From contig JANYJZ010000019.1 in the NCBI GenBank assembly GCA_025358305.1, positions 1 through 43,520 of the forward strand: a DNA stretch of 43,520 nt, in the 5' to 3' direction. Below are positions 1-9,452 of this stretch, piece by piece. The position numbers and the translations under genes are program-made. The stretch's first letter is position 1, and each line of letters begins with the position of its first letter. Source of the DNA: Ignavibacteriota bacterium. Its GTDB lineage: Bacteria > Bacteroidota > Ignavibacteria > UBA10030 > SZUA-254. The notes below the pieces were generated by a model, which ran no database searches, was not told where the DNA came from, and saw only the letters and a program-made list of their open reading frames with translations.

Positions 1-51
<51 letters not shown>

Positions 52-72
52 AGATGGGTAGAACGGAGCGCC

Positions 73-2304
73 TTAGCGCAGCAGGAGGATCTTGCGGAAT
101 AGCGTCGATGACCCGGCCCGCAGGACGACAGGATAGACGCCGCTCGCGCTGGCGCGTCCGTCCCAGGTCCGCGCATGCGTGCCCGGCGGCAGATACCCGT
201 CGGCAAGCCGCGCCACTTCCCTGCCGAGGAGGTCCGTGATGAAAAGCTGGACGGCAGTGCCGGCGGGAAGAGCGAATTCGATCGTCGTGGAGGGATTGAA
301 TGGGTTCGGATAGTTCTGCCGGAGCTCCGGCGCGAGCGGCAGGAGACCGGAGGTCTCTTGGACGCCGAGCAGATCGGCAAAATATTGGAGGATCCGGTCC
401 ATCACGGCGATCCGTTTGTCCCGCGGGTTGATCGTCTCGAACCCGAATCCCATGAAGACCGCATTGCCGTGGCCGGGCGGGAACTTCCGCCGGACCGCAG
501 CCACTCCGAGCGCGCCTCCGGTACCGTAGCCGAAGATCGGCTTGACCTCGGGAGCCGAGAACGTGATGATGTCCCTCGACTGGGGGTAGTCGGCGCCGTT
601 GCTGTTGGTGAAGAAGGAGAATCCGTCAAAGATCTCGCCGGGAGTCCCTTCATTGTAGACGATGGACGCATTGCCCCCGAACCCAACCTCGAGAACGGTA
701 GAAAAGATGTCCGCCGAGGGATTGCGCTCGAGCAGATCCTGGCCCGTGATGAGGAGATCGCACCCCGCTTCAAGGCACGAAACGAGGTTCTGGTTCTCCT
801 GCTGGCTGAGCGGCGATTGTTTCCCGGCCGTGTAATAGATCACGAGATGCCTTTGGAATTCAATGCCGCGGCCAAGCGGCGCCGAACCGCGCGTGACGCT
901 GTTCCAAAAGGCATACGGCACGCCGAGCGAACTAAGTGCGTCTTCATAATACGGATCGTGGCCTTCGCTGTCCTCTCCGACGATGAAGACGTCCGCGTGC
1001 CGGAGATCGATAGGAAGAACGACCCCGGCAACGCCCAGATGGATCGGCGCGATAGTCTGCCGCGCATAGGGGATCTCCGGATCGACGGTCATGCCGTACG
1101 ACGCGGAGTAGAGGTCATCGGAGACGTACATGCTGTCGAACGAGAACACTCCCGTGGAATCGGCCTGTGCGAGAAACACGCGGGTGGAATCGCACGTGGT
1201 CTGCGTGAGCTGCACGACGCCCTTGACCGGGGCGAGCGTCACCGAATCTCGCAGGGCGCCTGCGATGGTGCCACGGGGATAGAACCGGAGATCGATCCGG
1301 TCGAGTGCGTAGATCCCTTCGTCCTGCAGCGCGACGACGTCGAGTGAATCGAGCGTCAGGAGTCCGTAGTTCTGGGAATACGGCACGTTCAACCCGCACG
1401 TCGTCCGGCGCCAGTTCTCGCCGCCGTCGTCGGAGAAATAGATCCCGTTCCGGCTGAGATCGGTCGTGTAGGTACCCATCACGACCCGACGGTGGTCGGA
1501 TTGGTCGACCGCGATCCCCCAGCACTGCGTGAACCCCTGAAACGCGCCTACCTCGGCCCATGTCTCCCCAAAATCCGTCGTCTTGATGACGCCGCTTCCC
1601 GAGCCGAAGAACTTCGTCGCGTACGCGACCGCAGGATCCGTTTCATCGATGCTGATCATGGGGATCTCCCCCACCGACACGTAGACGTGTCGGAACGTGA
1701 CGCCCCCGTCGTCCGTCTTCCATATCCCGCTCGTGTTGTCCCCGACGTACATGACGTTCGCGCTGTCCGGGCGCAGGGCCGCATCGCACCACGTGTTGAA
1801 TCCGGCCTGGGTGCTCACGGCAGTCCACGTCGATCCAAAATCGATGCTCCGGTAGACGGTGGCGGCCATCATCGTGAAGACGGTGTCGGGGTGGTGCGCA
1901 TTGAACTCGATCGGAACGCCGTAATACGAAAAATCCCCTGCAAGCGTCTCGATCCAGCTTGCACCGCCGTCGGTCGATCGAAGGACCCGATCGGGAGAGG
2001 CGGAACGCTCCTGCCCGGCCAGCATGACGAGGGTGTCTTTCGGGCTGACGCAGATCGATTTGATGAATCCTCCGCCGGGAACCGTGCCGAGCGGCGCCCA
2101 CGAACGGCCGCGATCATGACTGACGGAGATCACGCCCGCTCCGCCTGCCGAGGCGTAGACGGTGTTCGCGTTCGAGGGGTTCACGGTGAGGGGATTGCCG
2201 AGACAGGCTCCGACTTGGGTCAGCTGCCATTGAACGAGCTGGGCCGGCGCTGCGGCGACAAAGAGAAGGAACAGGAAGATCGACGCGGTGATCCTGCGGG
2301 TCAT
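73..2304 (-). CDS. T9SS cargo protein with BNR/Asp-box repeats and C-terminal sorting domain
   Basis: A 743-residue secreted protein of unknown substrate. A signal peptide (about residues 1-21, ending in AAAPAQ) is followed by a sialidase/VPS10-like propeller region to about residue 330, with at least six Asp-box motifs such as SHDRGRSW, STDGGASW, TDDGGVTF and SDDGGENW. A carboxypeptidase-regulatory-like segment (about 345-435) and a flavodoxin/glutaminase-like segment (about 440-640) follow. The last ~80 residues, from QNYPNPFNPSTTIEF to KILLLR, are a type A T9SS sorting domain, so the protein should cross the outer membrane by T9SS and be anchored or released at the surface. It is the last gene of a four-gene operon, 33 bases after its upstream paralogue, which has the same domain order. 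The domains suggest binding or sensing of surface polymers, but no catalytic site is evident. Confidence 0.9.
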   Translation of the reverse strand: MTRRITASIFLFLLFVAAAPAQLVQWQLTQVGACLGNPLTVNPSNANTVYASAGGAGVISVSHDRGRSWAPLGTVPGGGFIKSICVSPKDTLVMLAGQERSASPDRVLRSTDGGASWIETLAGDFSYYGVPIEFNAHHPDTVFTMMAATVYRSIDFGSTWTAVSTQAGFNTWCDAALRPDSANVMYVGDNTSGIWKTDDGGVTFRHVYVSVGEIPMISIDETDPAVAYATKFFGSGSGVIKTTDFGETWAEVGAFQGFTQCWGIAVDQSDHRRVVMGTYTTDLSRNGIYFSDDGGENWRRTTCGLNVPYSQNYGLLTLDSLDVVALQDEGIYALDRIDLRFYPRGTIAGALRDSVTLAPVKGVVQLTQTTCDSTRVFLAQADSTGVFSFDSMYVSDDLYSASYGMTVDPEIPYARQTIAPIHLGVAGVVLPIDLRHADVFIVGEDSEGHDPYYEDALSSLGVPYAFWNSVTRGSAPLGRGIEFQRHLVIYYTAGKQSPLSQQENQNLVSCLEAGCDLLITGQDLLERNPSADIFSTVLEVGFGGNASIVYNEGTPGEIFDGFSFFTNSNGADYPQSRDIITFSAPEVKPIFGYGTGGALGVAAVRRKFPPGHGNAVFMGFGFETINPRDKRIAVMDRILQYFADLLGVQETSGLLPLAPELRQNYPNPFNPSTTIEFALPAGTAVQLFITDLLGREVARLADGYLPPGTHARTWDGRASASGVYPVVLRAGSSTLFRKILLLR

Positions 2305-2337
2305 GGATACGCTCTTCGGGTGCGCGGGGATGGAGCG

Positions 2338-4899
2338 TTAGCGCAGGAGCAGGAGCTTTCGCGTCTCGGAAAAGAGAGCCGCGCCGTTCTCGTCCCCCGT
2401 CACGAGGAGCCTGTAGTAATACACGCCGCTCGACATCCTGTCGGCGGACCATGGGACCGAGTACTCGCCCGCGTGAAGCCTCCCGTCGAGGAGCGTCGCC
2501 ACTTCCCGACCGGTGAGGTCATAGATCCGCAGGCTCGCATATGCCGGCGTCTGAATCCGGAACCGAATGGTCGTAGTCGGGTTGAACGGATTGGGGTAGT
2601 TCTGGTCGAGCTGCGTCCTCGACGGAAGAGGCGGGAGTTCGTGCGATCCGACCTCGGTGATGCCGCGGAAATGATCGAGCACCGCCTGGAGCAGGTCCTG
2701 CCGCTTCTGGGCGGTATGGACCGCTTCGAATCCGAATCCGAGGACGATCGCGCTTCCCGCGCCCGCGCTGTCCACACGGACGCCGGCGGCACGGCCGCTG
2801 CCGACCCCGTAGTCGAGGATCCGCCGGACGTCCGGCCGGAGGAGGAGGAGGCTGTCCCGCGACGTCTGGTTGTTCGCCCCTATGCCCGTCGTGAAGCAAT
2901 TGAAGGCCTGGAGGAAGTCGCCGACGACGCCCTGATTGAACGCGGTGGGCGTATTTCCCGCAAATCCTACGCCGAGATATGACGTGAAGAGCTGCGATGC
3001 GGAGTTGTACTCCGCGATATTCTGACCGGTAAGGAAGAGGTGCCCTCCCCCGTCGAGGCACGAGGTGAGGCTGTCGAGTGCGGCGCTTGAAAGAGGCGCT
3101 GCAAGATCGCCGGTATAGAAGATCACCGTCTTGAACCCGAACTTCGATGCGCTGGACAGGGGTGCGTTCCCGCGCCGGGAAACATCCCACGCATTGGAGG
3201 TCACATGGAGCGCTTGGAGTGCGTTCAGGTAATAACTCAGATACTTGCCGCTGTCCGACGCCGCGATGAGAAAGACGTCCGCATGGCCCAGCGGGACGTC
3301 GTAGAAAAGATCGGTCGAGCTCAGAGTGATCGCGCTGACCGACGAGGTGGCGTACGGAGGCGGCACGTCGAAGGTGAGCCGGTCATAGCCGTTCACCGGG
3401 GGGGCGGAGACGTACTGCTGTGTAAATTGGAAGTTGCCGCTCAGATCCGTGCTGTCCGTCAACAGGGTGTCGCCGATGGAACGCTGGACGGCGAGCTGGA
3501 CGAGGGCGCGGATGGGCTGGAGCGTCATCGAATCCAACAGTCGGCCGCCGATGGCATGCGTTGCGAGTTTCTGGAGCGAGATGTTCTGCTGCGTTTCCGT
3601 GTCGGGCACAAAGCTCAGGGGCGCGTCGGTCAGAACGTACGGGTACGACTCGATATGCAGTGTCGAGGTGAGCGACGGATCCCCCTCGAAATACCCGAAC
3701 CGGAACTCCCGCTGCAAGGGCGAGACCGAAGCGACGTCGCCGGTCGACAGGAGGTGGAGCGTCCCGTTCGCAAGCGTGTCGGCCGACCCTGCGTCCAAGA
3801 GAACGCCCTTCACGAGCGTCGAGGTCGAGAGGAGCCGATACATGCCGTTCGGTCCGAAGGCGCCTATCGTGACCGACATCCAGACGACGGAAGGATCGCT
3901 CGGGTGGATCTTCATGTTCCACATGAATCCCCCCGAAGGCAGCCCGGCGCTGATGGCCGACCAGGAACCCCCGCCGTCCGTGCTCTTATAGACCGCCGCC
4001 AACGCGTTCGAAAACGACCCTACGTAGACGGAATTGGAATCCGTGGGATCGCACTCGAGCGACCATGTCGGCGTCCTCTGCAGCCCGGTCCGGAACCAGT
4101 GTTCTCCTCCGTCGACCGTCTTCCAGACGTCGAGCGTCGAATCGACGTCCCCGTACGTCGTCGCATACGCGACGTGCGGGGTGAGCGGGTGGACGATGAT
4201 GCGGGGGGTCTCCTGGAAGACGCTCGGCGGGGCCGTTCCGTTCTTCACGAGCCGCCAGGTGAGTCCGAAGTCCGTGCTCTTCGAGATCCTTCCGCCGCCC
4301 GATCCGGCGAACACGATGTTCGCGCTGTCCGGCCGGACGGTGAGCGCGCAGAGATTTGCGCTTCCGGATGGTCCCGTGCTTCCTCTCAGCACCCAGGTCG
4401 CGCCCCGGTCGATGCTTCGGAAGACGTTGCCGTCGGCAAAGTTCCCGGCGTACATTGTATCGGGATGCGCGGGGTCGTAGGCGATGCTTTCCCCGTCTAT
4501 GCCGAAGTTCGTCAGGACGTTGGACCACGAGGCGCCGAAGTTCGTGCTGCGAAGGAGCGCAGGACCCGCTGAGGCGCAGAAGACGATCGTCGTATCTGAC
4601 GGGTGGATGATGATCTGCCGGATGAACGACGTCGGCGGGGTCGACCAGATCTGCCACGTCTTGCCCCGGTCGTACGAGATGGAAAGAACCCCGAGGGCGC
4701 CTTCCGCGACGACCGTATTCGGGTTCAGCGGGTTGAGGCCGACGGTAAGGCCCGCGCCGGCGAAACGCTTGCGCCACGCCTGGACGGATTCCGCGGAGAA
4801 GGAGACGGCATGGGCCGTGAGAGCGCATGCGACAAGGAGGAAGCAGGCAACGAATGGCGAGAGCCTGGCGGGCGCCGCTGTGCGTACGCGCAGACCCAT
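2338..4899 (-). CDS. T9SS cargo protein, paralogue of the next gene downstream
   Basis: About 853 residues. It has an N-terminal hydrophobic export signal (about residues 10-32), Asp-box repeats (SYDRGKTW, STDFGLTW, STDGGGSW), a regulatory-like segment starting near GGRLLDSMTLQPI, the ADVFLIAASDSG segment shared with its neighbour, and a C-terminal T9SS type A sorting domain (LDQNYPNPFNPTTTIRF to KLLLLR). The ATG at 4899 shares one base with the stop of the upstream M16 gene (TGATG), which argues for translational coupling; a GTG one codon earlier (4902) is the alternative. The shared architecture with the 743-residue neighbour, including the middle non-propeller region, points to tandem duplication followed by divergence. 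Function unknown; exported surface protein. Confidence 0.9.
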   Translation of the reverse strand: MGLRVRTAAPARLSPFVACFLLVACALTAHAVSFSAESVQAWRKRFAGAGLTVGLNPLNPNTVVAEGALGVLSISYDRGKTWQIWSTPPTSFIRQIIIHPSDTTIVFCASAGPALLRSTNFGASWSNVLTNFGIDGESIAYDPAHPDTMYAGNFADGNVFRSIDRGATWVLRGSTGPSGSANLCALTVRPDSANIVFAGSGGGRISKSTDFGLTWRLVKNGTAPPSVFQETPRIIVHPLTPHVAYATTYGDVDSTLDVWKTVDGGEHWFRTGLQRTPTWSLECDPTDSNSVYVGSFSNALAAVYKSTDGGGSWSAISAGLPSGGFMWNMKIHPSDPSVVWMSVTIGAFGPNGMYRLLSTSTLVKGVLLDAGSADTLANGTLHLLSTGDVASVSPLQREFRFGYFEGDPSLTSTLHIESYPYVLTDAPLSFVPDTETQQNISLQKLATHAIGGRLLDSMTLQPIRALVQLAVQRSIGDTLLTDSTDLSGNFQFTQQYVSAPPVNGYDRLTFDVPPPYATSSVSAITLSSTDLFYDVPLGHADVFLIAASDSGKYLSYYLNALQALHVTSNAWDVSRRGNAPLSSASKFGFKTVIFYTGDLAAPLSSAALDSLTSCLDGGGHLFLTGQNIAEYNSASQLFTSYLGVGFAGNTPTAFNQGVVGDFLQAFNCFTTGIGANNQTSRDSLLLLRPDVRRILDYGVGSGRAAGVRVDSAGAGSAIVLGFGFEAVHTAQKRQDLLQAVLDHFRGITEVGSHELPPLPSRTQLDQNYPNPFNPTTTIRFRIQTPAYASLRIYDLTGREVATLLDGRLHAGEYSVPWSADRMSSGVYYYRLLVTGDENGAALFSETRKLLLLR

Positions 4900-6398
4900 C
4901 ACTTCCCCCCGTCGAGAACCGGTGCAGGGCCGAGGATCTCATCGACGGTGAGGACCTTGATCGGTGCGATCTTCGTCGCCGCCAGCCCCTGTTCGATCAG
5001 GGTTCTGTCGCCGACGATGATGATCGCGACCTTTTCCGGATCGAGATACTTGCTCGCGACGCGTCGGACGTCCTCCTTCGTCACTGAAAGCACCTTTTGG
5101 ATGTACGTATTGAAGAAGTCGTCCGGGAGGCCGTACATTGCAAGACCCGCGAGCTGGCCGGAGATCTCGGCGACGGATTGAAAATCGCGCGGATAGCTCA
5201 GAGCGAGATTGTTCTTCGCGCGCGTGAGCTCCTCGTCACTCACCGGCGCCAGCATCCCTTTGAGCTCCTTCATGAACTCGATGAGCGCCTTGTCCGTGAC
5301 GTTCGTCTGCACCGCAGCGTATGCGATGAACGGCCCCGGCGTCGGTCGGAAATCAAAATACGAGCCGGCGCCGTAGCTGTAGCCATGCTCTTCGCGCAGG
5401 TTTTGGTTCAGGCGCGATGTGAAAGCGCCCCCGAGGATCGTATTGAAGACGAGCAGGGGGAAAAAGTCCTCCGTGAGCCTTTGCGCGCCGATGCGCCCGA
5501 TGCGGATCTCCGATTGCGCCGCGCCGGGCTTGTCGGCGAGATAGATCTGGCGCGATTGCACTTGCTCGGCCTTTGGGATCGAGGGCGGCGCGACGGCCCC
5601 ACCCTGCCAATGTCCGAGGAGCCGTTCGAGCTTCGGCAGGATCTCGGCGGAGGTGATGTCCCCCGATATGACGACGTAGCCGTTGCCGGGGCGGAAATAG
5701 GATTGATGAAACGCCCGGAGATCCTCCACGCTCATCGCGCGGAGGCTCTGTTCATTCCCCGACGAGGGGATCCCGTAGGGATGATGGTCGCCGTAGAGGA
5801 CTTTCGACGTGAGCACGGACGCGATGGCGGGGGGCTGGTCATGCCGCTGGGCGAGCGACGTCAGGCGTTCCTTCCGGTCCCGCTCGAGTTCTGCCGCCGG
5901 GAACTGCGGCCGGAGTACGACGTCCCCAAAGAGCACGAGGGCGGAATCCAGCTTGGAGAGGGGCGTATGGAGGATGACACCGGAGGAATGCGTCGTCGAA
6001 TAGGCGGAGATGCTCGCGCCAAGATAGTCGATCGCGTCGGCGAACTCCAGCGAGTTGCGCGAGCCGGCGCCTTCTTCCATCATCGAAGCGGTCACGCTCG
6101 ACAGCCCGCTCTTTCCCGAAGGGTCCGCGACCGAACCGGCCCGGACGATAAGCTCGATCTGAACGAGCGGCACCTCATGCTTCTCGATCATCGTCACGCT
6201 GAGGCCGTTCGAGAGCGTGAAGTGCTGAATGGGAGCGAGCTTCAGGACCGGCGGCGGCCCGAGCTTCGGCTGCTTCGGCGTATCGCCCTTTTGATACGCG
6301 TAGGACCCGGCCGATGCGAAGCCGAGAAGCGCGACGATGAGGAGAACCGCCTGGAGCGCGACGTTCCTGCGGGCGGACATGGTCATTGGTCGCTTCAT
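4899..6398 (-). CDS. M16-family peptidase homologue, non-catalytic subunit
   Basis: 499 residues with an N-terminal membrane/signal segment (about 13-32). The M16 fold begins at FTLSNGLSVTMIEKHEVPLV. Where catalytic members have HxxEH this protein reads GLSSVTASMMEEG, so both zinc histidines are missing and it should not cleave on its own. The second half keeps typical M16 features (RIGRIGAQRLTEDFFPLLVFN, then a GGAFTSRLNQNLREEHGYSYG glycine-rich loop, given here in two parts). In known bacterial pairs such a subunit joins a catalytic M16 partner to form the clamshell chamber. That partner is the gene immediately upstream, overlapping by four bases (ATGA). Probably periplasmic or membrane-anchored. 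Confidence 0.9.
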   Translation of the reverse strand: MKRPMTMSARRNVALQAVLLIVALLGFASAGSYAYQKGDTPKQPKLGPPPVLKLAPIQHFTLSNGLSVTMIEKHEVPLVQIELIVRAGSVADPSGKSGLSSVTASMMEEGAGSRNSLEFADAIDYLGASISAYSTTHSSGVILHTPLSKLDSALVLFGDVVLRPQFPAAELERDRKERLTSLAQRHDQPPAIASVLTSKVLYGDHHPYGIPSSGNEQSLRAMSVEDLRAFHQSYFRPGNGYVVISGDITSAEILPKLERLLGHWQGGAVAPPSIPKAEQVQSRQIYLADKPGAAQSEIRIGRIGAQRLTEDFFPLLVFNTILGGAFTSRLNQNLREEHGYSYGAGSYFDFRPTPGPFIAYAAVQTNVTDKALIEFMKELKGMLAPVSDEELTRAKNNLALSYPRDFQSVAEISGQLAGLAMYGLPDDFFNTYIQKVLSVTKEDVRRVASKYLDPEKVAIIIVGDRTLIEQGLAATKIAPIKVLTVDEILGPAPVLDGGK

Positions 6399-7774
6399 TT
6401 TCCACCTTCCTTCACTTGAACGGCGAGTTCTTTTTTACCTTCCGGGACGACGCTCAAGATGACCATGCCATTGTCTCGGAGGTACGTATCGGCGACCGCG
6501 CGAATGTCGTCCGGCGAGAGGGACGTGTAGCGCGAGAGGTCTTCGTTGAAGTAGTCGGGATCACCCGTGAGCGAGAAGTAGGCGTTGAGTTGCGCGGCCT
6601 TGCCCCCGATGTTCTCGAGCCGGTCGAGGAAGCTCGCCTCGTATTCGTTGATGACGCGCTGTACCTCCCGGGCCGATGGGGTCTCGTTTTTGAGCCGGGC
6701 GATCTCCTCCATGATGACCTTTCGGAGCTCCTCCAGCGTATGCCCGGCACGGGCCGTGGCAACGATCTGGAACGAGGATGACAGGGCGCTGGAGGACTGG
6801 CCCGCGCTCACATCCTGGGCGATCTGCATGTCATACACGAGCCGTTTGTAGAGCCGGGAGTTCTTCCCTCCCGCCAGGACGTTTGCGAGGACGTCGAGCT
6901 GCGCATCGCCTGGCGTGAGCGACGCAGGCGAAAGCCATGCGAGGTAAAGACGCGGCAGTTGCACCTTATCTTCCATGACCAGCCGGGTTTGATCCGTGAG
7001 GTACGCCACGGGGACGTCAATGGGAAGCACCGGTTTGCCGGACGGCACGTCTGCAAACCACTTTGTGACGAGTTCCTTCGTCGTCTTGGGGTTCAGGTCG
7101 CCCGCGATGACCATGCTCGCATTGTTCGGGACATAGTACGTCTTGAAGAATTGCACGACATCGTCGTAGCTCGCGGCCGTAAGGTCTTCCATGGACCCGA
7201 TCGTCGGCCAGTGATACGGGTGGTTCGCCGGATAGAGGTGTTCGTCGATGGCGATCGAGGACATGCCGTACGGGCGGTTCTCATACGACTGGCGCCGTTC
7301 GTTCTTCACGACGTCGCGCTGTCCGTCCACTTTGGACGGTCCCATCGAGTCGAGGAGGTGTCCCATGCGGTCGGCCTCGAGGAAGAGCATGAGCTCGAGC
7401 GCGTTGCTCGGAGCGTTTTCGAAATAATCCGTCCGATCCGACGACGTCGTGGCGTTGTTATCGCCGCCGGCCGCTTCAAGCCACTCGTCGAACTTGCCTT
7501 CCGGAACGTTCCCCGAACCCTCGAACATGATATGTTCGAAAAGGTGGGCGAACCCCGTGCGGCCGGGCTTCTCATTGGCGGAGCCGACATGATACCACAC
7601 ATTGACCGACACGGTCGGGATCGAATGGTCCTCGTGAAGGATTACCTCCAGGCCGTTGGGGAGCGTAAAGCGTTCATACTTCACCCGCAATTGCGTCGCT
7701 TGGGGCTGCCAAGACAGCGCGCTGCCGGCGAAGACGGCAAGGGACAGGAAAAGGAGTGCGAATCTTGAGTTCAT
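6395..7774 (-). CDS. M16-family zinc peptidase, catalytic subunit
   Basis: 459 residues with a signal peptide (about 1-21). The zinc-site motif HLFEH is present at H77, E80 and H81, and E159 in VVKNERR is the likely third ligand. The C-terminal half contains the usual M16 loop NSRLYKRLVYD. It probably works as a heterodimer with the non-catalytic M16 protein encoded directly downstream, whose ATG overlaps this stop codon. It leads the operon that also encodes two T9SS cargo proteins, so a role in turning over exported peptides or maturing envelope proteins is plausible but unproven. I see no promoter of the window's usual form in the 117 bases upstream, so it may be read through from nuoI. 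Confidence 0.92.
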   Translation of the reverse strand: MNSRFALLFLSLAVFAGSALSWQPQATQLRVKYERFTLPNGLEVILHEDHSIPTVSVNVWYHVGSANEKPGRTGFAHLFEHIMFEGSGNVPEGKFDEWLEAAGGDNNATTSSDRTDYFENAPSNALELMLFLEADRMGHLLDSMGPSKVDGQRDVVKNERRQSYENRPYGMSSIAIDEHLYPANHPYHWPTIGSMEDLTAASYDDVVQFFKTYYVPNNASMVIAGDLNPKTTKELVTKWFADVPSGKPVLPIDVPVAYLTDQTRLVMEDKVQLPRLYLAWLSPASLTPGDAQLDVLANVLAGGKNSRLYKRLVYDMQIAQDVSAGQSSSALSSSFQIVATARAGHTLEELRKVIMEEIARLKNETPSAREVQRVINEYEASFLDRLENIGGKAAQLNAYFSLTGDPDYFNEDLSRYTSLSPDDIRAVADTYLRDNGMVILSVVPEGKKELAVQVKEGGK

Positions 7775-7891
7775 AGGTTCTCCAACGAATTGTGTGACCG
7801 GTGCGGCTGGGGAGCGGTTCTCCCCCTCGAGCGCCGGCGTCGATTGTGACCATGAATCGTGGATAGCAGTCGCCGGGGCCGGCGCTGTAGA

Positions 7892-8437
7892 TTAGCGATT
7901 TTTCCGGAGAAACTCCAGCCTATCGCGGAGCTTTTCGACGGACATGAGAAGCTTCTCCTTACCGAACACCGCGTCGTCCTGGCTCGTGAACGTCAGCTCG
8001 TATTCCTGGCTCATGACGATCGCCTCTTCGGGGCATGCTTCCTCGCAGAAGCCGCAGAAGATGCAGCGCAGCATGTTTATCTCGAATTTGACCGGATAGC
8101 GCTCCTTGAGGAGCTCCGTCTCCGATCCCTGGACCTCGATCGCGAGTGCGGGGCAGACCCGAGCGCATAGACCGCACGCGACGCACCGTTCGACGCCGTT
8201 CTGCTCGACGAGGACGGGGCGACCACGGAAGGACGGCGGCGGGGTCCAGCGCTCTTCGGGGTACTGCCGCGTGAACTTGGGCCGAAAGATCTGCGTGATG
8301 GTGATCCTGAGGCCGTTGACGATCTGGGGGATGTAGATCCTGTCCAGGAACGAGAGGTCCTTCTTATGGATGATCGGGGGCTGCGAGTCCGGGGTCATGC
8401 TCTTCGAGGTCGAGGGGGGATTGTCCATATGGCTCAT
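7892..8437 (-). CDS. nuoI: NADH-quinone oxidoreductase subunit I
   Basis: 181 residues. Two ferredoxin-like motifs bind the tetranuclear clusters N6a and N6b: C85-x2-C88-x2-C91-x3-C95 and C125-x2-C128-x2-C131-x3-C135. This subunit passes electrons from the hydrophilic arm towards NuoB. The start codon abuts the nuoH stop with no spacer; an internal ATG three codons later (MDNPPS) is an alternative start. The N-terminal ~30 residues are Pro/Ser-rich and longer than in many homologues. nuoJ does not follow: the next gene encodes an M16 peptidase, so the complex I cluster is broken here. Confidence 0.97.
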   Translation of the reverse strand: MSHMDNPPSTSKSMTPDSQPPIIHKKDLSFLDRIYIPQIVNGLRITITQIFRPKFTRQYPEERWTPPPSFRGRPVLVEQNGVERCVACGLCARVCPALAIEVQGSETELLKERYPVKFEINMLRCIFCGFCEEACPEEAIVMSQEYELTFTSQDDAVFGKEKLLMSVEKLRDRLEFLRKNR

Positions 8438-9451
8438 TTAGAGGTAGAGGATGACCAGGCCGGTGACGAGAAGATTCAGGACCGAAAGGGGCAGCATCAC
8501 CTTCCAGCCGAGGTTCATGAGCTGGTCGTAGCGGAACCGGGGTATCGTCCACCGGATGATGATGAAGAAGAGAACGAGCAGATACACCTTGACGCAGAAC
8601 GCGAGCACCTGGAGGATGCTCACCCAGAACGCCGGGAGGCCTGCGAGGCCGATGTACGGAATCTGCCAACCGCCGAGGAACAGCGTCGTAATCACCGCAC
8701 TCGAAGTGACCATGTTCGTGTATTCGGCAAGAAAGAACAGTCCGAATTTCAGGCCGCTGTACTCGGTGTGGTACCCGCCGACGAGTTCGGGCTCCGCTTC
8801 CGGCAGATCGAACGGATGACGGTTCGTCTCGGCGAACGATGCGACGACGAACGTGACGAAGCCGACCGGCTGAAGGAGAATGTTCCACATCCAACCATGC
8901 TGGGTCTGGACGATCTTGTCGAGTTCAAGCGAACCCGCGATCATGACGACGCCGATGACGGAGAGGCCCATCGCGAGCTCGTAGCTGAGCATCTGGGCGG
9001 AGGATCGGAGGCCGCCGAGGAGCGAATACTTGCTGTTCGAGGACCAGCCGCTCAAGGTGATGCCGTAGACGCCGAGGGAGGTCATCGCAAGGATGTAGAG
9101 GATGCCGATATTGACGCTCGCGATCTGGAGCTTGATCGCCTGGCCGAAGAGCGTGATCGAGTCGCCGAATGGAATGACCGCAAACGTGATGAGGGCGATG
9201 GCCATGGAGATCATCGGCGCGAGGTCATGGATAAACCGGTTCGCCTGCTTCGGAACGATGTCCTCCTTCATCACCAGTTTGATGACGTCCGCCAGCGGCT
9301 GCAGGAGGCCGTTCCAGCCGACCCTGTTCGGGCCCACCCGATTCTGAATGGCGGCAGCGACCCTGCGTTCGACGAGCACCGTATAGGCGACGACGCCCAG
9401 AAGGACGCCGAGGACGACGGAGATCTTGATGACCGGGATGAGAAGTTCCAT
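8438..9451 (-). CDS. nuoH: NADH-quinone oxidoreductase subunit H
   Basis: About 337 residues, all-helical inner-membrane subunit at the quinone entry site. Recognisable stretches are VLVERRVAAAIQNRVGPNRVG, shown here as the conserved ERR...QNRVGPNRVG element, FAETNRHPFDLPEAEPELVGG and the C-terminal RWTIPRFRYDQLMNLGWK. The frame stays open upstream to 9613, but that extension lies within nuoG and is Arg/Ser-rich; the ATG at 9451 (MELLIPVIKI) starts the first membrane helix and follows the nuoG stop by one base, so it is the proper start. Confidence 0.97.
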   Translation of the reverse strand: MELLIPVIKISVVLGVLLGVVAYTVLVERRVAAAIQNRVGPNRVGWNGLLQPLADVIKLVMKEDIVPKQANRFIHDLAPMISMAIALITFAVIPFGDSITLFGQAIKLQIASVNIGILYILAMTSLGVYGITLSGWSSNSKYSLLGGLRSSAQMLSYELAMGLSVIGVVMIAGSLELDKIVQTQHGWMWNILLQPVGFVTFVVASFAETNRHPFDLPEAEPELVGGYHTEYSGLKFGLFFLAEYTNMVTSSAVITTLFLGGWQIPYIGLAGLPAFWVSILQVLAFCVKVYLLVLFFIIIRWTIPRFRYDQLMNLGWKVMLPLSVLNLLVTGLVILYL

Positions 9452-9452
9452 A

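Noticed and set aside
3205-4572. 455-codon plus-strand frame over the second T9SS gene, and similar frames at 175-1347 and 1492-2982
   Set aside because: Arg-rich shadows without motifs; the minus strand encodes obvious propeller and sorting domains.
7800-7891. Inverted repeat CGCCGG-CC-CCGGCG after nuoI as a terminator
   Set aside because: Two-base loop, no T tract; the downstream M16 gene also lacks a visible promoter, which favours read-through.
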